Assembly (NCBI GenBank): GCA_002499585.1
Contig: DAMH01000029.1
Coordinates: 5,969-69,968 of the forward strand
Source: Euryarchaeota archaeon UBA552
GTDB taxonomy: Archaea; Thermoplasmatota; Poseidoniia; Poseidoniales; Thalassarchaeaceae
Reading direction: 5' to 3'
Length of the DNA: 64,000 bases
The translations under genes and the position numbers were made by a program. Under the pieces are notes generated by a model, which saw nothing but the letters and a program-made list of their open reading frames with translations, was not told the origin of the DNA and did no database searches. This document shows positions 1 to 8,015 of this stretch, one piece after another (within the stretch, counting starts at the first letter, position 1; each line of letters opens with the position of its first letter).

Positions 1-2050
1 TCGCAGAGTATATGTCTATGTTGCGCCAGTGGGCCTTGGTACTTTCCAGCATCTCTTGATATTCTGTAATGATCCAGGAATCCTCTGGTCTCAAATCCAT
101 TGGTTTCGGAATTTCTGTGGGGAATTGGCTTGCAAACCTCGCGACATTGTAAATCTTGGTTAGAACGCCAAAATATTTGGATTCAATCTCTTCGGGGTTG
201 ATGTGGAAATCATCCCCCACCTGAGCATCAGCGGCCTTCCACAAACGGAAACACTCAGATCCGATTTTACTGGCTTGCAGCTTAACTGATTTACCATCGG
301 GGCCCCGGATTTTCCAAGATCCGGTCTTACCATCGAGACCACAATCCAGAACAGAGTTAGCGTCTATACCATTCCCCCATGACTTGGACATCTTTCGTCC
401 CCATGGATCCATGCCTAGTCCATCAATCCACACGGTTTTGAATGCCGGCTTATCGAGTAAATGGGCGCTTTTTAGCAAAGTGTAATACAACCATGTCCTG
501 ACTATTTCTTTTCCCTGTGGTCTCAAGGATGTTGGAAACGACTTATTGAATAGGATAGCTTCCTTTCCGTAGCCAGACACAAACAGGTTCGAATTAGAAG
601 AGTCCATCCATGTATCGAACACCTTTTCTTCACCAGTTATTTTTCCAATGTCAATATCCTCTATTGTTCCCAGTATTTCCTTGGTATGCCTGTCTAGTAC
701 TACAGAGCCGGCGGGGGGATTTTCATTCCATGGCTGGACATAGGTTCCCGCGGGTGGCAAAATCAGGATAGTACCGTCCTTGCCATACCAAAGGGGTATC
801 TCTGTATGATACCATCTTCGGCGACTAATTGGCCAGTCAATGGAAATGTTATCCATCCAGTCCAACAGTAGTTGTTTGTTTCTCGGGGGGACGAAAACAA
901 TATCATCAGTCAATTCCTTAATCCTAGATTGGATTTCAGTTTGTTTTACGTACCATTCTTTCAGTAGGATTATCTCAACCGGATTTTCACCCCGTTCACT
1001 AACTGGAACCTCTTGTTCTCTGTCCTCCAGGCTTTGAATTTGGTTACTATTTGATAGTAATTGAATGGACTTTTCCCTTGCGGCTTTCACAGTTAATCCT
1101 TCCAATGGACCGGAAACTTCAGTCATTTTTCCCTCTAAGTCGATAGCCTGAAATGGAGTTAATTTCAATTCTCTGAAAACGGATACATCATTTTGATCTC
1201 CATAACTGCAGACCATCAGTATACCAGAACCAAATTCCATCTTAACGGAGGGATGTGCCTGGATCGTAACGGTTTCATTACGTTTTTTTACTGGAAGCGG
1301 GAGAACGGCCTCTTTTCCGATTAGGTGAGTATATCTTGGATCGTCAGGGTGAACTAAAACTACTCCACAGGCACAAATCAGTTCTGGCCTAGTGGTGGAT
1401 ATTACAATTTCTTCACCGTCGACTGTGGACCATATCACATTAGCCAATTGTGTCTTTCTCGTGATCCTCTTGACCTCTGCGTCAGCTATGGTCGTCCCCT
1501 CGACTGGATCATAGAGGTTAGGCCGTAGATCTTCAATTATTACGCCCTTTAAGAGCATCTCTCTGAATATGCTTTGTGTGATTGCTCTGTAGTCAGGAGA
1601 ATCCGTATGATATTCCCTCGAGAAGTCACAAGATAATCCGACTCTGTGAGCTGTGAGCTTCATCTCTTCGGTGTACTCGTCGATGGTTTCCTTGCATTCC
1701 CGTATGAAGTCAGATCTGTTAAAAGATCTCATTTTCCTTTTGTGTTTCTTTTCAACCGTGAATTCTATGTTTATGCCATTTCGATCAACGCCCCATGGAA
1801 AGAAGACCTCCTTCCCGAGCAATCTTTGACTCCTTGCAATGACGTCAATCATACTGTACTGAGCTACTGCTCCGATATGCCACGTTCCGCTAGGGTACGG
1901 AGGCGGAGTATCTATCACATACACCTCCTTATCCGAAGCAGGGTTGAATCTGTACATAGTATCCTTATTTGATACCGAAGAGAGTTCTTCCAATATTCTG
2001 TGTTCCAGATTTACAGACCAACGCTTGTCCTTTAGTTTAGGTTTACCCAT
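1..2050 (-). CDS. valS: Valine--tRNA ligase, archaeal type (3' end outside window)
   Basis: Class I aminoacyl-tRNA synthetase that charges tRNA-Val. The minus-strand frame is open from an ATG at 2050 to the window edge, about 683 codons, so the C-terminal anticodon-binding region is missing (the family is usually 800-900 residues). The HIGH-type motif appears as TWHIG at residues 56-60, preceded by the proline-rich DTPPPYPSG stretch typical of archaeal ValRS. The class I lysine loop is a perfect KMSKS at residues 553-557. The editing (CP1) insertion lies between them and contains a TTRPE motif. The gene is divergent from the RND permease gene, with about 70 bases between. The frame is intact throughout. 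Identity is confident; only the C terminus is unseen. Confidence 0.95.
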   Translation of the reverse strand, partial: MGKPKLKDKRWSVNLEHRILEELSSVSNKDTMYRFNPASDKEVYVIDTPPPYPSGTWHIGAVAQYSMIDVIARSQRLLGKEVFFPWGVDRNGINIEFTVEKKHKRKMRSFNRSDFIRECKETIDEYTEEMKLTAHRVGLSCDFSREYHTDSPDYRAITQSIFREMLLKGVIIEDLRPNLYDPVEGTTIADAEVKRITRKTQLANVIWSTVDGEEIVISTTRPELICACGVVLVHPDDPRYTHLIGKEAVLPLPVKKRNETVTIQAHPSVKMEFGSGILMVCSYGDQNDVSVFRELKLTPFQAIDLEGKMTEVSGPLEGLTVKAAREKSIQLLSNSNQIQSLEDREQEVPVSERGENPVEIILLKEWYVKQTEIQSRIKELTDDIVFVPPRNKQLLLDWMDNISIDWPISRRRWYHTEIPLWYGKDGTILILPPAGTYVQPWNENPPAGSVVLDRHTKEILGTIEDIDIGKITGEEKVFDTWMDSSNSNLFVSGYGKEAILFNKSFPTSLRPQGKEIVRTWLYYTLLKSAHLLDKPAFKTVWIDGLGMDPWGRKMSKSWGNGIDANSVLDCGLDGKTGSWKIRGPDGKSVKLQASKIGSECFRLWKAADAQVGDDFHINPEEIESKYFGVLTKIYNVARFASQFPTEIPKPMDLRPEDSWIITEYQEMLESTKAHWRNIDIYSA

Positions 2051-2119
2051 GCTTACGAACCCCTCGCCAAGGCCGTACCTATTGACAATTGTCATTGAGT
2101 TGGGTAATCTACAATTTTG

Positions 2120-5113
2120 ATGCAATGTGTCAGTGGTATTGAAGCAGTTGTTCTCTCTCCAAGGGGCATGGCGGGAGGCGACGACGTTGCTTCAAGACTG
2201 AGATCCATCAGTTCTAACGTCAAAAAGGGATTTCATGGAATAAGAAAGGGGGACCAAATCAACGGCACCAACAGACCCCCGATAGATACAAGCAACCTCC
2301 TCATAAAAGCCCCAGTCGTAATAGTGATTCTATGCCTATCCGTGACCGGGTTCTTTCTTGGTCACTCAGGGATAAATGACTGTAGAGATGGATATCAACC
2401 TTCATGGTGCAGTGAAGAATCTGCTATGAACGTTAACGGAGATTTGGAAGTCTATCTCCCACAAGGATCTGATATTAGTGCCAACCTGTATAGGGTAGAG
2501 GAAATCTGGACGACCAATGTGATGATCATATACGTAGAATCTGAGGACTATAACATAACAACTGTCAGAATTTTAGAAGAGATGGACCGTATAGAAAGGG
2601 GCTTGAACACACACAGGGACGACAACGGACAGGTAGACGACATAATTTACGCCCTTTCGATTTCTACAGTCGTGAAAGAGGTTAATTCTAGCGCAGGGAG
2701 GGTGATAAGCTCATTTGGATCCGGTATTGCGACTGCAATAGGAAATGAAGAGCTTTCAGAATCAATAAATGCTACACTGGCGCAGAATGAAGACTTCATT
2801 GGAAATTATGACATACCTGATGAACAACAAAGAGTGGATCAAATATTGGATGAAATGCCACAGAATGCTCTTGATAAACTTGTCAGAGACGTTGGGAGGG
2901 ATTACAACAACGACGGTTTCAAAGAGGCAAAAAAAGCTGGCTACTGGAACAGGGCGGTCATAATTATCGGGGTTGCCGATGACATAGACCGTGACGGAGA
3001 CGGGGTTGCCGACTCATCAGTTTCACAATTAATTGAAAGGACCCAGGGCATCATTACCGAAGTAGCTCGGGTGAACAATTGGAACAGCGACGAGTCAGAT
3101 TGTATCCAAGACGCCAATTCCACTGACGGAGACAGGTGTCTAAATCTAAAAATGACATTAACAGGCCCCGTACCACTTACAAACGCCGTCACAGAAGAGT
3201 CGTTTAAGCTGTTTTGGAAAGTATTTCCCATTGGAGCAATAGCTGTTGCTCTTTCCCTATTCTTCTTTCACTGCGATCTCTTACAAACCGGGCGAATTAG
3301 GTTCGTTCAAGGGATAAAAGTCGTAATTATTTCTGGTTTACCTACCTTATGCTCCGTATTCATCACAATGGGCATAATTGGGTTTACCGATTATGAAGTG
3401 ACCATGACTGTAATAATCGTTGGTCCAATAGTGTTAGCTCTAGGCGTTTCTTATGGTTTACACATAACCAACAGCTACGCTGAGAATAAGGGGTCCCCTG
3501 AGGAGAAAATAAAACAGGCACTAGACTCTACCGGAAGGGCAGTTTTACTTTCAGCAATAACCACGATCATTGGATTTATTTCTTTGACATTCACGCCGAT
3601 GGCACCCATTCAGACTGTAGGATGGTGCCTGGCTATGGGCATAGTCGTAGTCTATATCATGACAATGCTGATGGTTCCTAATCTGACGATGATTCTAGAT
3701 TTGAAGAAACCATCGCACCCACCGCCACGCATTTTCAAGTGGGGTGTTGGGATACCTACGAAGTGGAGCAAACTAACGCTTGTGGTTTTCATGACTTTTG
3801 TACTGATATCTGCGGGTTTGAGTAGAACTAATGTGGAGGAAAACATAGACCTCCTAGAAATGGCGCCACAGGATGTCGATGCAGTTCAGAAACTTGGTAC
3901 CTATTCAGATGAGTTTGAAGGCGGGCAGCCTGGTTTCTTACTCATAGAAACGGACATATCGGCTGATCCATCCTTATTCTCAGATCCAGTCGAACTAGGA
4001 GATCCATATTCTAATCTGGAAGGGATGGAAGAGTTAGAGTCCAAGTGTAATCAAGTCGATAGTACAACTGCCCTGTCTGTAGTGTTTCTGATGAAGGCAA
4101 TTGCTGTTGGGGTGAATGTATCGGGGACACCAATAAATGACATAATAGAAGACCTGCCGCTACCCGACCCAATCGATGATCCCGTGGATCAAGTATCAGA
4201 CATTATATTCAACAACAGTCGTAGCGGAAATGTGTCATTTTGGGGAGCATTGGATCTACTAGATGCCCAGGAGGCAGGCGGCGTCCAAGCCCAAAATTTC
4301 CTGATATACGTCTTTTACAACAGTCTCTCACTGGAGATGAGAGAGTTCTTCATAGCACCCGATTTCCAATCAAGCCTGATATACATCGACATGCCGTTCA
4401 TGGACGTTCAGAGCACCAAGTCTGCAACTGAACAAATTGACCTATACGCCAGTCAGGACACCTCTGGTGCATTGACATCTACGCCTCTGGTAGGAGTTGC
4501 TTCAATCACAATCGAAGTCAACGAGTTGATCGTTGACTCACAATGGAGGTCCTTAGGATTCGCACTCCTCTTCACAGTGATAACACTTGGATTAGTCTTC
4601 CGAGATCTGAGGTTCGCATTGCTGACAACTATCCCTGTGGGCTTTACTGTGGGTATGCAATGGATGGTTATGGATTCCGGTGATGTAACATTGTCACTTG
4701 TAACTGTGATGATTGGATCTATCTTGGTAGGTGTGGGAGTGGATTTCTCTATACACATTGCAAATAGGGTCAAGAAATTGGGTGGCACAATAGAGGCTAT
4801 ACAGACCTCGTGTGCGAGTACCGGTCTGAGTCTATTTGAAGCAACAATAGTAACGGCCTCTGGGATGACTTGTGCTTACCTAATACCCATTCCTGCGTTG
4901 AAGCCCTTTATTACAGTCATAATCATATTATTAGTGGTAGCATCTTTATCTGCTTTATTTCTTCTACCAGCGATATATGCATTCCTTGTGAAATCAGGTA
5001 TTCCTTTGACAGGGGGGTCAAGCTCAATGATAATGAAAATTTCTGGAAATCTGGTCAAGCAAAATGATGAGGAAGTTCAGGTACCCATGTACGATGCAAA
5101 GGAGGTTTGGTGA
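2120..5113 (+). CDS. RND-superfamily (MMPL/HAE3-like) membrane permease
   Basis: A 997-residue polytopic protein with the duplicated RND architecture. One transmembrane helix (about residues 65-83) is followed by a large extracytoplasmic loop to about 370 and a five-helix bundle. A second half repeats this pattern, with a loop at about 575-795 and a final bundle. Conserved turns such as GVSYGLHI and GVDFSIHI in the two bundles match sterol-sensing/MMPL-type permeases. The first loop contains Asp-rich stretches (DIDRDGDG, near residue 289) resembling calcium-binding DxDxDG loops. Substrate is unknown; the family exports lipids, sterols or hydrophobic compounds using proton flow. ATG at 2120 is chosen over an in-frame TTG at 2117; ATG 2168 is also possible. 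The stop touches the next gene's ATG, so the two are likely co-transcribed. Confidence 0.85.
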   Translation: MQCVSGIEAVVLSPRGMAGGDDVASRLRSISSNVKKGFHGIRKGDQINGTNRPPIDTSNLLIKAPVVIVILCLSVTGFFLGHSGINDCRDGYQPSWCSEESAMNVNGDLEVYLPQGSDISANLYRVEEIWTTNVMIIYVESEDYNITTVRILEEMDRIERGLNTHRDDNGQVDDIIYALSISTVVKEVNSSAGRVISSFGSGIATAIGNEELSESINATLAQNEDFIGNYDIPDEQQRVDQILDEMPQNALDKLVRDVGRDYNNDGFKEAKKAGYWNRAVIIIGVADDIDRDGDGVADSSVSQLIERTQGIITEVARVNNWNSDESDCIQDANSTDGDRCLNLKMTLTGPVPLTNAVTEESFKLFWKVFPIGAIAVALSLFFFHCDLLQTGRIRFVQGIKVVIISGLPTLCSVFITMGIIGFTDYEVTMTVIIVGPIVLALGVSYGLHITNSYAENKGSPEEKIKQALDSTGRAVLLSAITTIIGFISLTFTPMAPIQTVGWCLAMGIVVVYIMTMLMVPNLTMILDLKKPSHPPPRIFKWGVGIPTKWSKLTLVVFMTFVLISAGLSRTNVEENIDLLEMAPQDVDAVQKLGTYSDEFEGGQPGFLLIETDISADPSLFSDPVELGDPYSNLEGMEELESKCNQVDSTTALSVVFLMKAIAVGVNVSGTPINDIIEDLPLPDPIDDPVDQVSDIIFNNSRSGNVSFWGALDLLDAQEAGGVQAQNFLIYVFYNSLSLEMREFFIAPDFQSSLIYIDMPFMDVQSTKSATEQIDLYASQDTSGALTSTPLVGVASITIEVNELIVDSQWRSLGFALLFTVITLGLVFRDLRFALLTTIPVGFTVGMQWMVMDSGDVTLSLVTVMIGSILVGVGVDFSIHIANRVKKLGGTIEAIQTSCASTGLSLFEATIVTASGMTCAYLIPIPALKPFITVIIILLVVASLSALFLLPAIYAFLVKSGIPLTGGSSSMIMKISGNLVKQNDEEVQVPMYDAKEVW

Positions 5114-5599
5114 ATGAAGAAATGGTTAATGAAAAGTGAACTAGATGTATATCCATGGAGTCAATTGGTCAAGGACGGAGGAACCCATTGGGACGGAGTG
5201 AGGAACTATCAGGCTAGGAACTTCATGAGAGATGATATGAAAATTGGAGATCAGATATTGTACTATCACTCCAATTGTAAACCCCCACACGTAACTGGTG
5301 TTGCGATAGTTGTGAGGGAGGGTTACCCCGATCACACTTCTTGGGATCCTGACTCGAAATATCATGATTTAAAATCCTCTCCTGAATCACCAAGGTGGTA
5401 TATGGTGGACATCAAACCTCTTTGCAAACTTAATGACGTAAGCCTACTAACCATGAGAGAGAACCCGGCCCTCAGTGGAATGCTACTGTTAGCCAAGGGA
5501 CAAAGGCTCTCAGTTCAACCTGTGGAAGATATCCATTTTGATGTGATATGCAAAATGGGGGGCATCGATCCCTCCGATATAGCTAGTCAGTTTGATTGA
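5114..5599 (+). CDS. EVE-domain protein
   Basis: A 161-residue protein matching the EVE (PUA-like) fold. It opens KKWLMKSE and continues with a WDGVRNYQARNFM stretch, GDQILYYHS, and a VTGVAIVVREGYPD segment, as in thymocyte nuclear protein 1/Thy28 relatives. EVE domains are known or proposed to bind modified bases in DNA or RNA. The protein is a single domain with no membrane segment. Its ATG directly follows the permease stop, so it is probably translated from the same message, although no functional link is evident. The family call is strong; the ligand is unknown. Confidence 0.85.
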   Translation: MKKWLMKSELDVYPWSQLVKDGGTHWDGVRNYQARNFMRDDMKIGDQILYYHSNCKPPHVTGVAIVVREGYPDHTSWDPDSKYHDLKSSPESPRWYMVDIKPLCKLNDVSLLTMRENPALSGMLLLAKGQRLSVQPVEDIHFDVICKMGGIDPSDIASQFD

Positions 5600-5917
5600 C
5601 AGCGAGGTGGGCGCGTCTTTGGTGGACGGTCGTATTTTCGTCTGTGGATACACCAATCTTCTCCGCCCCGCTTTCCCGAGGCATCCAGAGTCCCCAGTCG
5701 GGCTGCTCGCTTCCGCGCCTGACCTGATTCCCGGGTGATACAGTCACCGATTCCCTCCGGAATAGGCCTCTGTTAACCTCGATCTCTCGGGGGCGAGGCA
5801 TCTCAGTTAATCGATGGTACATTCGAAAATCGTCTCCGCCGCCCTCAGACTTCGGGTCACCATATCGGCGATTTGTGATACAGAGCACGCCAGCACTCCC
5901 CCTAGCCCGGCTCCCCG
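5600..5917 (-). ncRNA. Archaeal signal recognition particle RNA (7S)
   Basis: No convincing protein gene fills this stretch, and its minus strand carries SRP RNA hallmarks. The helix 8 region reads GGTCAGGCGCGGAAGCGAGC followed by AGCC, matching the conserved asymmetric loop and GGAA tetraloop that bind SRP54. Near the 5' end are GGGCTAGGGGG, GCCGATATG and CCCGAAG...GAGGGC blocks, as in the Alu-like region of archaeal 7S RNA. A GACGATTTTCG segment can pair with CGAAAATACG near the 3' end as part of helix 5. The length of about 310 nt fits. Ends are approximate. The RNA scaffolds SRP19 and SRP54 for membrane targeting. Several open frames crossing it are spurious. Confidence 0.85.
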
Positions 5918-5973
5918 GCAACGGGTACACATTTTAACGAATCCATACAGATACCCATCTGAGGTATTCATGT

Positions 5974-6360
5974 TTATTCTACAGCTTCGTATTTTGATGG
6001 GCATCCGGTTTGAACTACGGTCGCATCGATCTCCCAACCATTGTCTCCAATTCTCAATTTGCCCTGCACAGCAACGGTTGTGCCCTCGGTCAGGCCGTCA
6101 GGCACTGCTATGCCTGAGGCGTCGATGATTACCTCGTGTTCATTTCCCGTCAAAACGAAGATGACCCCGTATTCATCAACTGACCCTTCTTTCACTGAGC
6201 CTCTTACATGTACATCTTTCCCTATGTAATCCTCGTGGTTGGAAATCATTTCATCTACTGTGATTTGTGGTAATGGACGTGCTTGGATCAGCATCGCTAA
6301 TACAAGGATCGATAGTAAGCTGCCGACGGTAAAAAGTCTAGCAACCCTGGTTGTAGTCAC
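5974..6360 (-). CDS. CcmE-like heme chaperone with CxxxY motif
   Basis: A small membrane-anchored OB-fold protein. One transmembrane helix near the N terminus (FTVGSLLSILVLAMLIQA) is followed by a beta-rich domain with VHVRGSVKEGSV, FVLTGNEHEVII and a GTTVAVQGKL segment. It ends in TGCPSKYEAVE. CcmE proteins covalently carry heme during cytochrome c maturation. Some archaeal and Desulfovibrio forms use Cys in a CxxxY motif instead of the usual His, and CPSKY here (C120, Y124 by this start) fits that class. GTG 6360 is preferred because it lies 38 bases past the pyrD stop. TTG 6441 would add 27 residues and overlap pyrD. No other ccm gene is in the window. An alternative is a generic OB-fold membrane protein. 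Confidence 0.7.
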   Translation of the reverse strand: MTTTRVARLFTVGSLLSILVLAMLIQARPLPQITVDEMISNHEDYIGKDVHVRGSVKEGSVDEYGVIFVLTGNEHEVIIDASGIAVPDGLTEGTTVAVQGKLRIGDNGWEIDATVVQTGCPSKYEAVE

Positions 6361-6397
6361 AATTGTTGGATGAGGAGGGTATTCATCAGACTTACCT

Positions 6398-7501
6398 TCA
6401 AGTGTTTGAGTGAATACCGACCGCGTCTTGTATATTCTCAATGCCGGATTGCTTCATTTTCTTCTGCAAACCTCGTATTATCCTCTTTACCACGGCCGGC
6501 CCAGAAAACACTAGTGCCGAGTAAATTTGAAGCAATGTCGCTCCGTTAGTTATCGCGTCCCATGCGGACTCGGCGCTGTCGATTCCCCCGACACCAACAA
6601 TCGGGTATTCGGAACCGACTTGGTTGTAGACGTTTCTTATAACTTCGAGACTCCTTGGATGAAGAGGTCGACCCGACAGGCCTCCGATTTCACTAAATGC
6701 TCGTCTTGAGCGTGTAGAAGTAGGCTTGGGCCTGCTGACGGTAGTGTTTACAGCTACGAATCCGTCTATCCCATTTCTTATCGCAATCTCGACCATCAGT
6801 CTTATCGCATCATTTGATTCGTCGGGTGATATTTTGTACAATATAGGCTTCTTGTCTTTTTGACTGATTTTGAATTCATTGATCTCTCTTAGGAGAGTGT
6901 CCAATATATCTGGCTCCGCAAGCTCCCTGAGGCCTGCTGTGTTTGGAGATGAGACATTGATAACAAACATATCTGCAAGGTCCCACAGCTGTTGCATCGT
7001 AGCGATGTAATCTTTACTCGGACGGGCATCTCCCATGGCAACCTTGCTACACCCTACGTTGACAGCCAGAGGAGTAGTGGGCCAACCACCCGATTCCATG
7101 GTTGTGATCAGTGTTTTTCTGATAGATACGGCTCCCGGATTGTTGAACCCCATTCTGTTTATCAAAGCATTATCGGAATCTGATCTGAACATTCGTGGTT
7201 TTGGATTACCATCCTGTGCATGGTAGGTGACGCCGCCACCCTCAGTCCAAGCAAACCCCACAGAGGGCCAGAGTGACAAGGCCTCACATTTCTTGTCCAT
7301 ACCTGCTGCCAGACCCACAGGGTGTCTGAATGACATGCCAAATGCCTCGGTGGGTAGGGAAGGGGTCCCATACAAGGAGCCCAACATTTTCTGTCCGACC
7401 ATTGTAGATGCCAATCCGGCACCAATCTTGATGCTGACACCATGGGTTCTCTCAGAATCTAGAAACCTCAAAAAAGGCCTTACAATCAGTCTATACACCA
7501 T
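6398..7501 (-). CDS. pyrD: Dihydroorotate dehydrogenase (quinone), class 2
   Basis: A 367-residue FMN enzyme that oxidises dihydroorotate to orotate in pyrimidine synthesis, passing electrons to quinone. The N terminus is the short amphipathic membrane-binding extension of class 2 enzymes. It is followed by FMN-barrel motifs VGLAAGMDKK, NRMGFNNPG and NVSSPNTAGLR (Ser as catalytic base, a class 2 trait), then ILYKISPD, VAVNTTVSR and IVGVGGI. The frame extends upstream to a TTG at 7639, but that start would overlap the divergent gene at 7560. ATG 7501 gives the usual length. Class 2 PyrD implies a quinone pool, in line with mqnC further along. Confidence 0.93.
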   Translation of the reverse strand: MVYRLIVRPFLRFLDSERTHGVSIKIGAGLASTMVGQKMLGSLYGTPSLPTEAFGMSFRHPVGLAAGMDKKCEALSLWPSVGFAWTEGGGVTYHAQDGNPKPRMFRSDSDNALINRMGFNNPGAVSIRKTLITTMESGGWPTTPLAVNVGCSKVAMGDARPSKDYIATMQQLWDLADMFVINVSSPNTAGLRELAEPDILDTLLREINEFKISQKDKKPILYKISPDESNDAIRLMVEIAIRNGIDGFVAVNTTVSRPKPTSTRSRRAFSEIGGLSGRPLHPRSLEVIRNVYNQVGSEYPIVGVGGIDSAESAWDAITNGATLLQIYSALVFSGPAVVKRIIRGLQKKMKQSGIENIQDAVGIHSNT

Positions 7502-7559
7502 TGTACCTACCTCACCAAACAGTAACAGGTTATTGAAGGATTGGCGTTTTAGATGGGTC

Positions 7560-7961
7560 ATGGCATCCATTGATGGGTACCGTGAAATGGCCAAACGGAT
7601 TCTTAGATCGAGGGGCATCATATATTCTGGAGACGTCAAATTTGCAACTGATCTAACTGATTATCTGATCAAAGCATCTGACATCAATCCCAAAGTAAAC
7701 GTAGAGATGGAAATTCAATTCAAGACCAATGGCCTACCTATCAAAATCACCCCAATGGGCGCCCATGGAATTTTTATCAGTAAAGACCCGCCTCATTCTC
7801 ATGATTTATTATGGATATGGGATGACATCCCTTATGTTTCGAAAAATCTGATGAGGGAGATCCAACTGTTGGCATCCGCTGGTTATCCCGGATGCATTGG
7901 TTGCGTTGATAACACCCCCTGGTCAGAATCTAAATGGCGTGACATCAGATTAAATCAGTGA
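7560..7961 (+). CDS. Hypothetical protein, 133 aa
   Basis: I do not recognise this family. The plus-strand frame is open from far upstream, but everything before 7560 is antisense to pyrD. ATG 7560 (MASIDGYREMAKR) sits 58 bases from the pyrD start, in the right place for a divergent gene. The N-terminal half is basic and polar. The middle contains a Pro/His-rich turn (DPPHSHDLLWIWDD). The C-terminal part has GYPGCIGCVDNTPW, with two cysteines in CxxC spacing, which could bind a metal or be redox active. There are no membrane segments. It may be a small cytosolic protein specific to this lineage. It is followed by topA after 54 bases. Confidence 0.6.
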   Translation: MASIDGYREMAKRILRSRGIIYSGDVKFATDLTDYLIKASDINPKVNVEMEIQFKTNGLPIKITPMGAHGIFISKDPPHSHDLLWIWDDIPYVSKNLMREIQLLASAGYPGCIGCVDNTPWSESKWRDIRLNQ

Positions 7962-8015
7962 TAGTATGCCCATTTAGATTATACGGCTCCCACTAGCCGA
8001 GGAGATTGAACAAAG

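Noticed and set aside
5583..5930. 115-residue minus-strand open frame across the gap after the EVE gene, with other frames at 5807-6037 and 5814-6128.
   Set aside because: The stretch matches SRP RNA structure; the translations are Arg/Gly-rich and family-less, as expected of structured RNA.
7227..7559. Upstream extension of the small plus-strand gene to 244 residues.
   Set aside because: The extension lies wholly antisense to pyrD; ATG 7560 is a better start.
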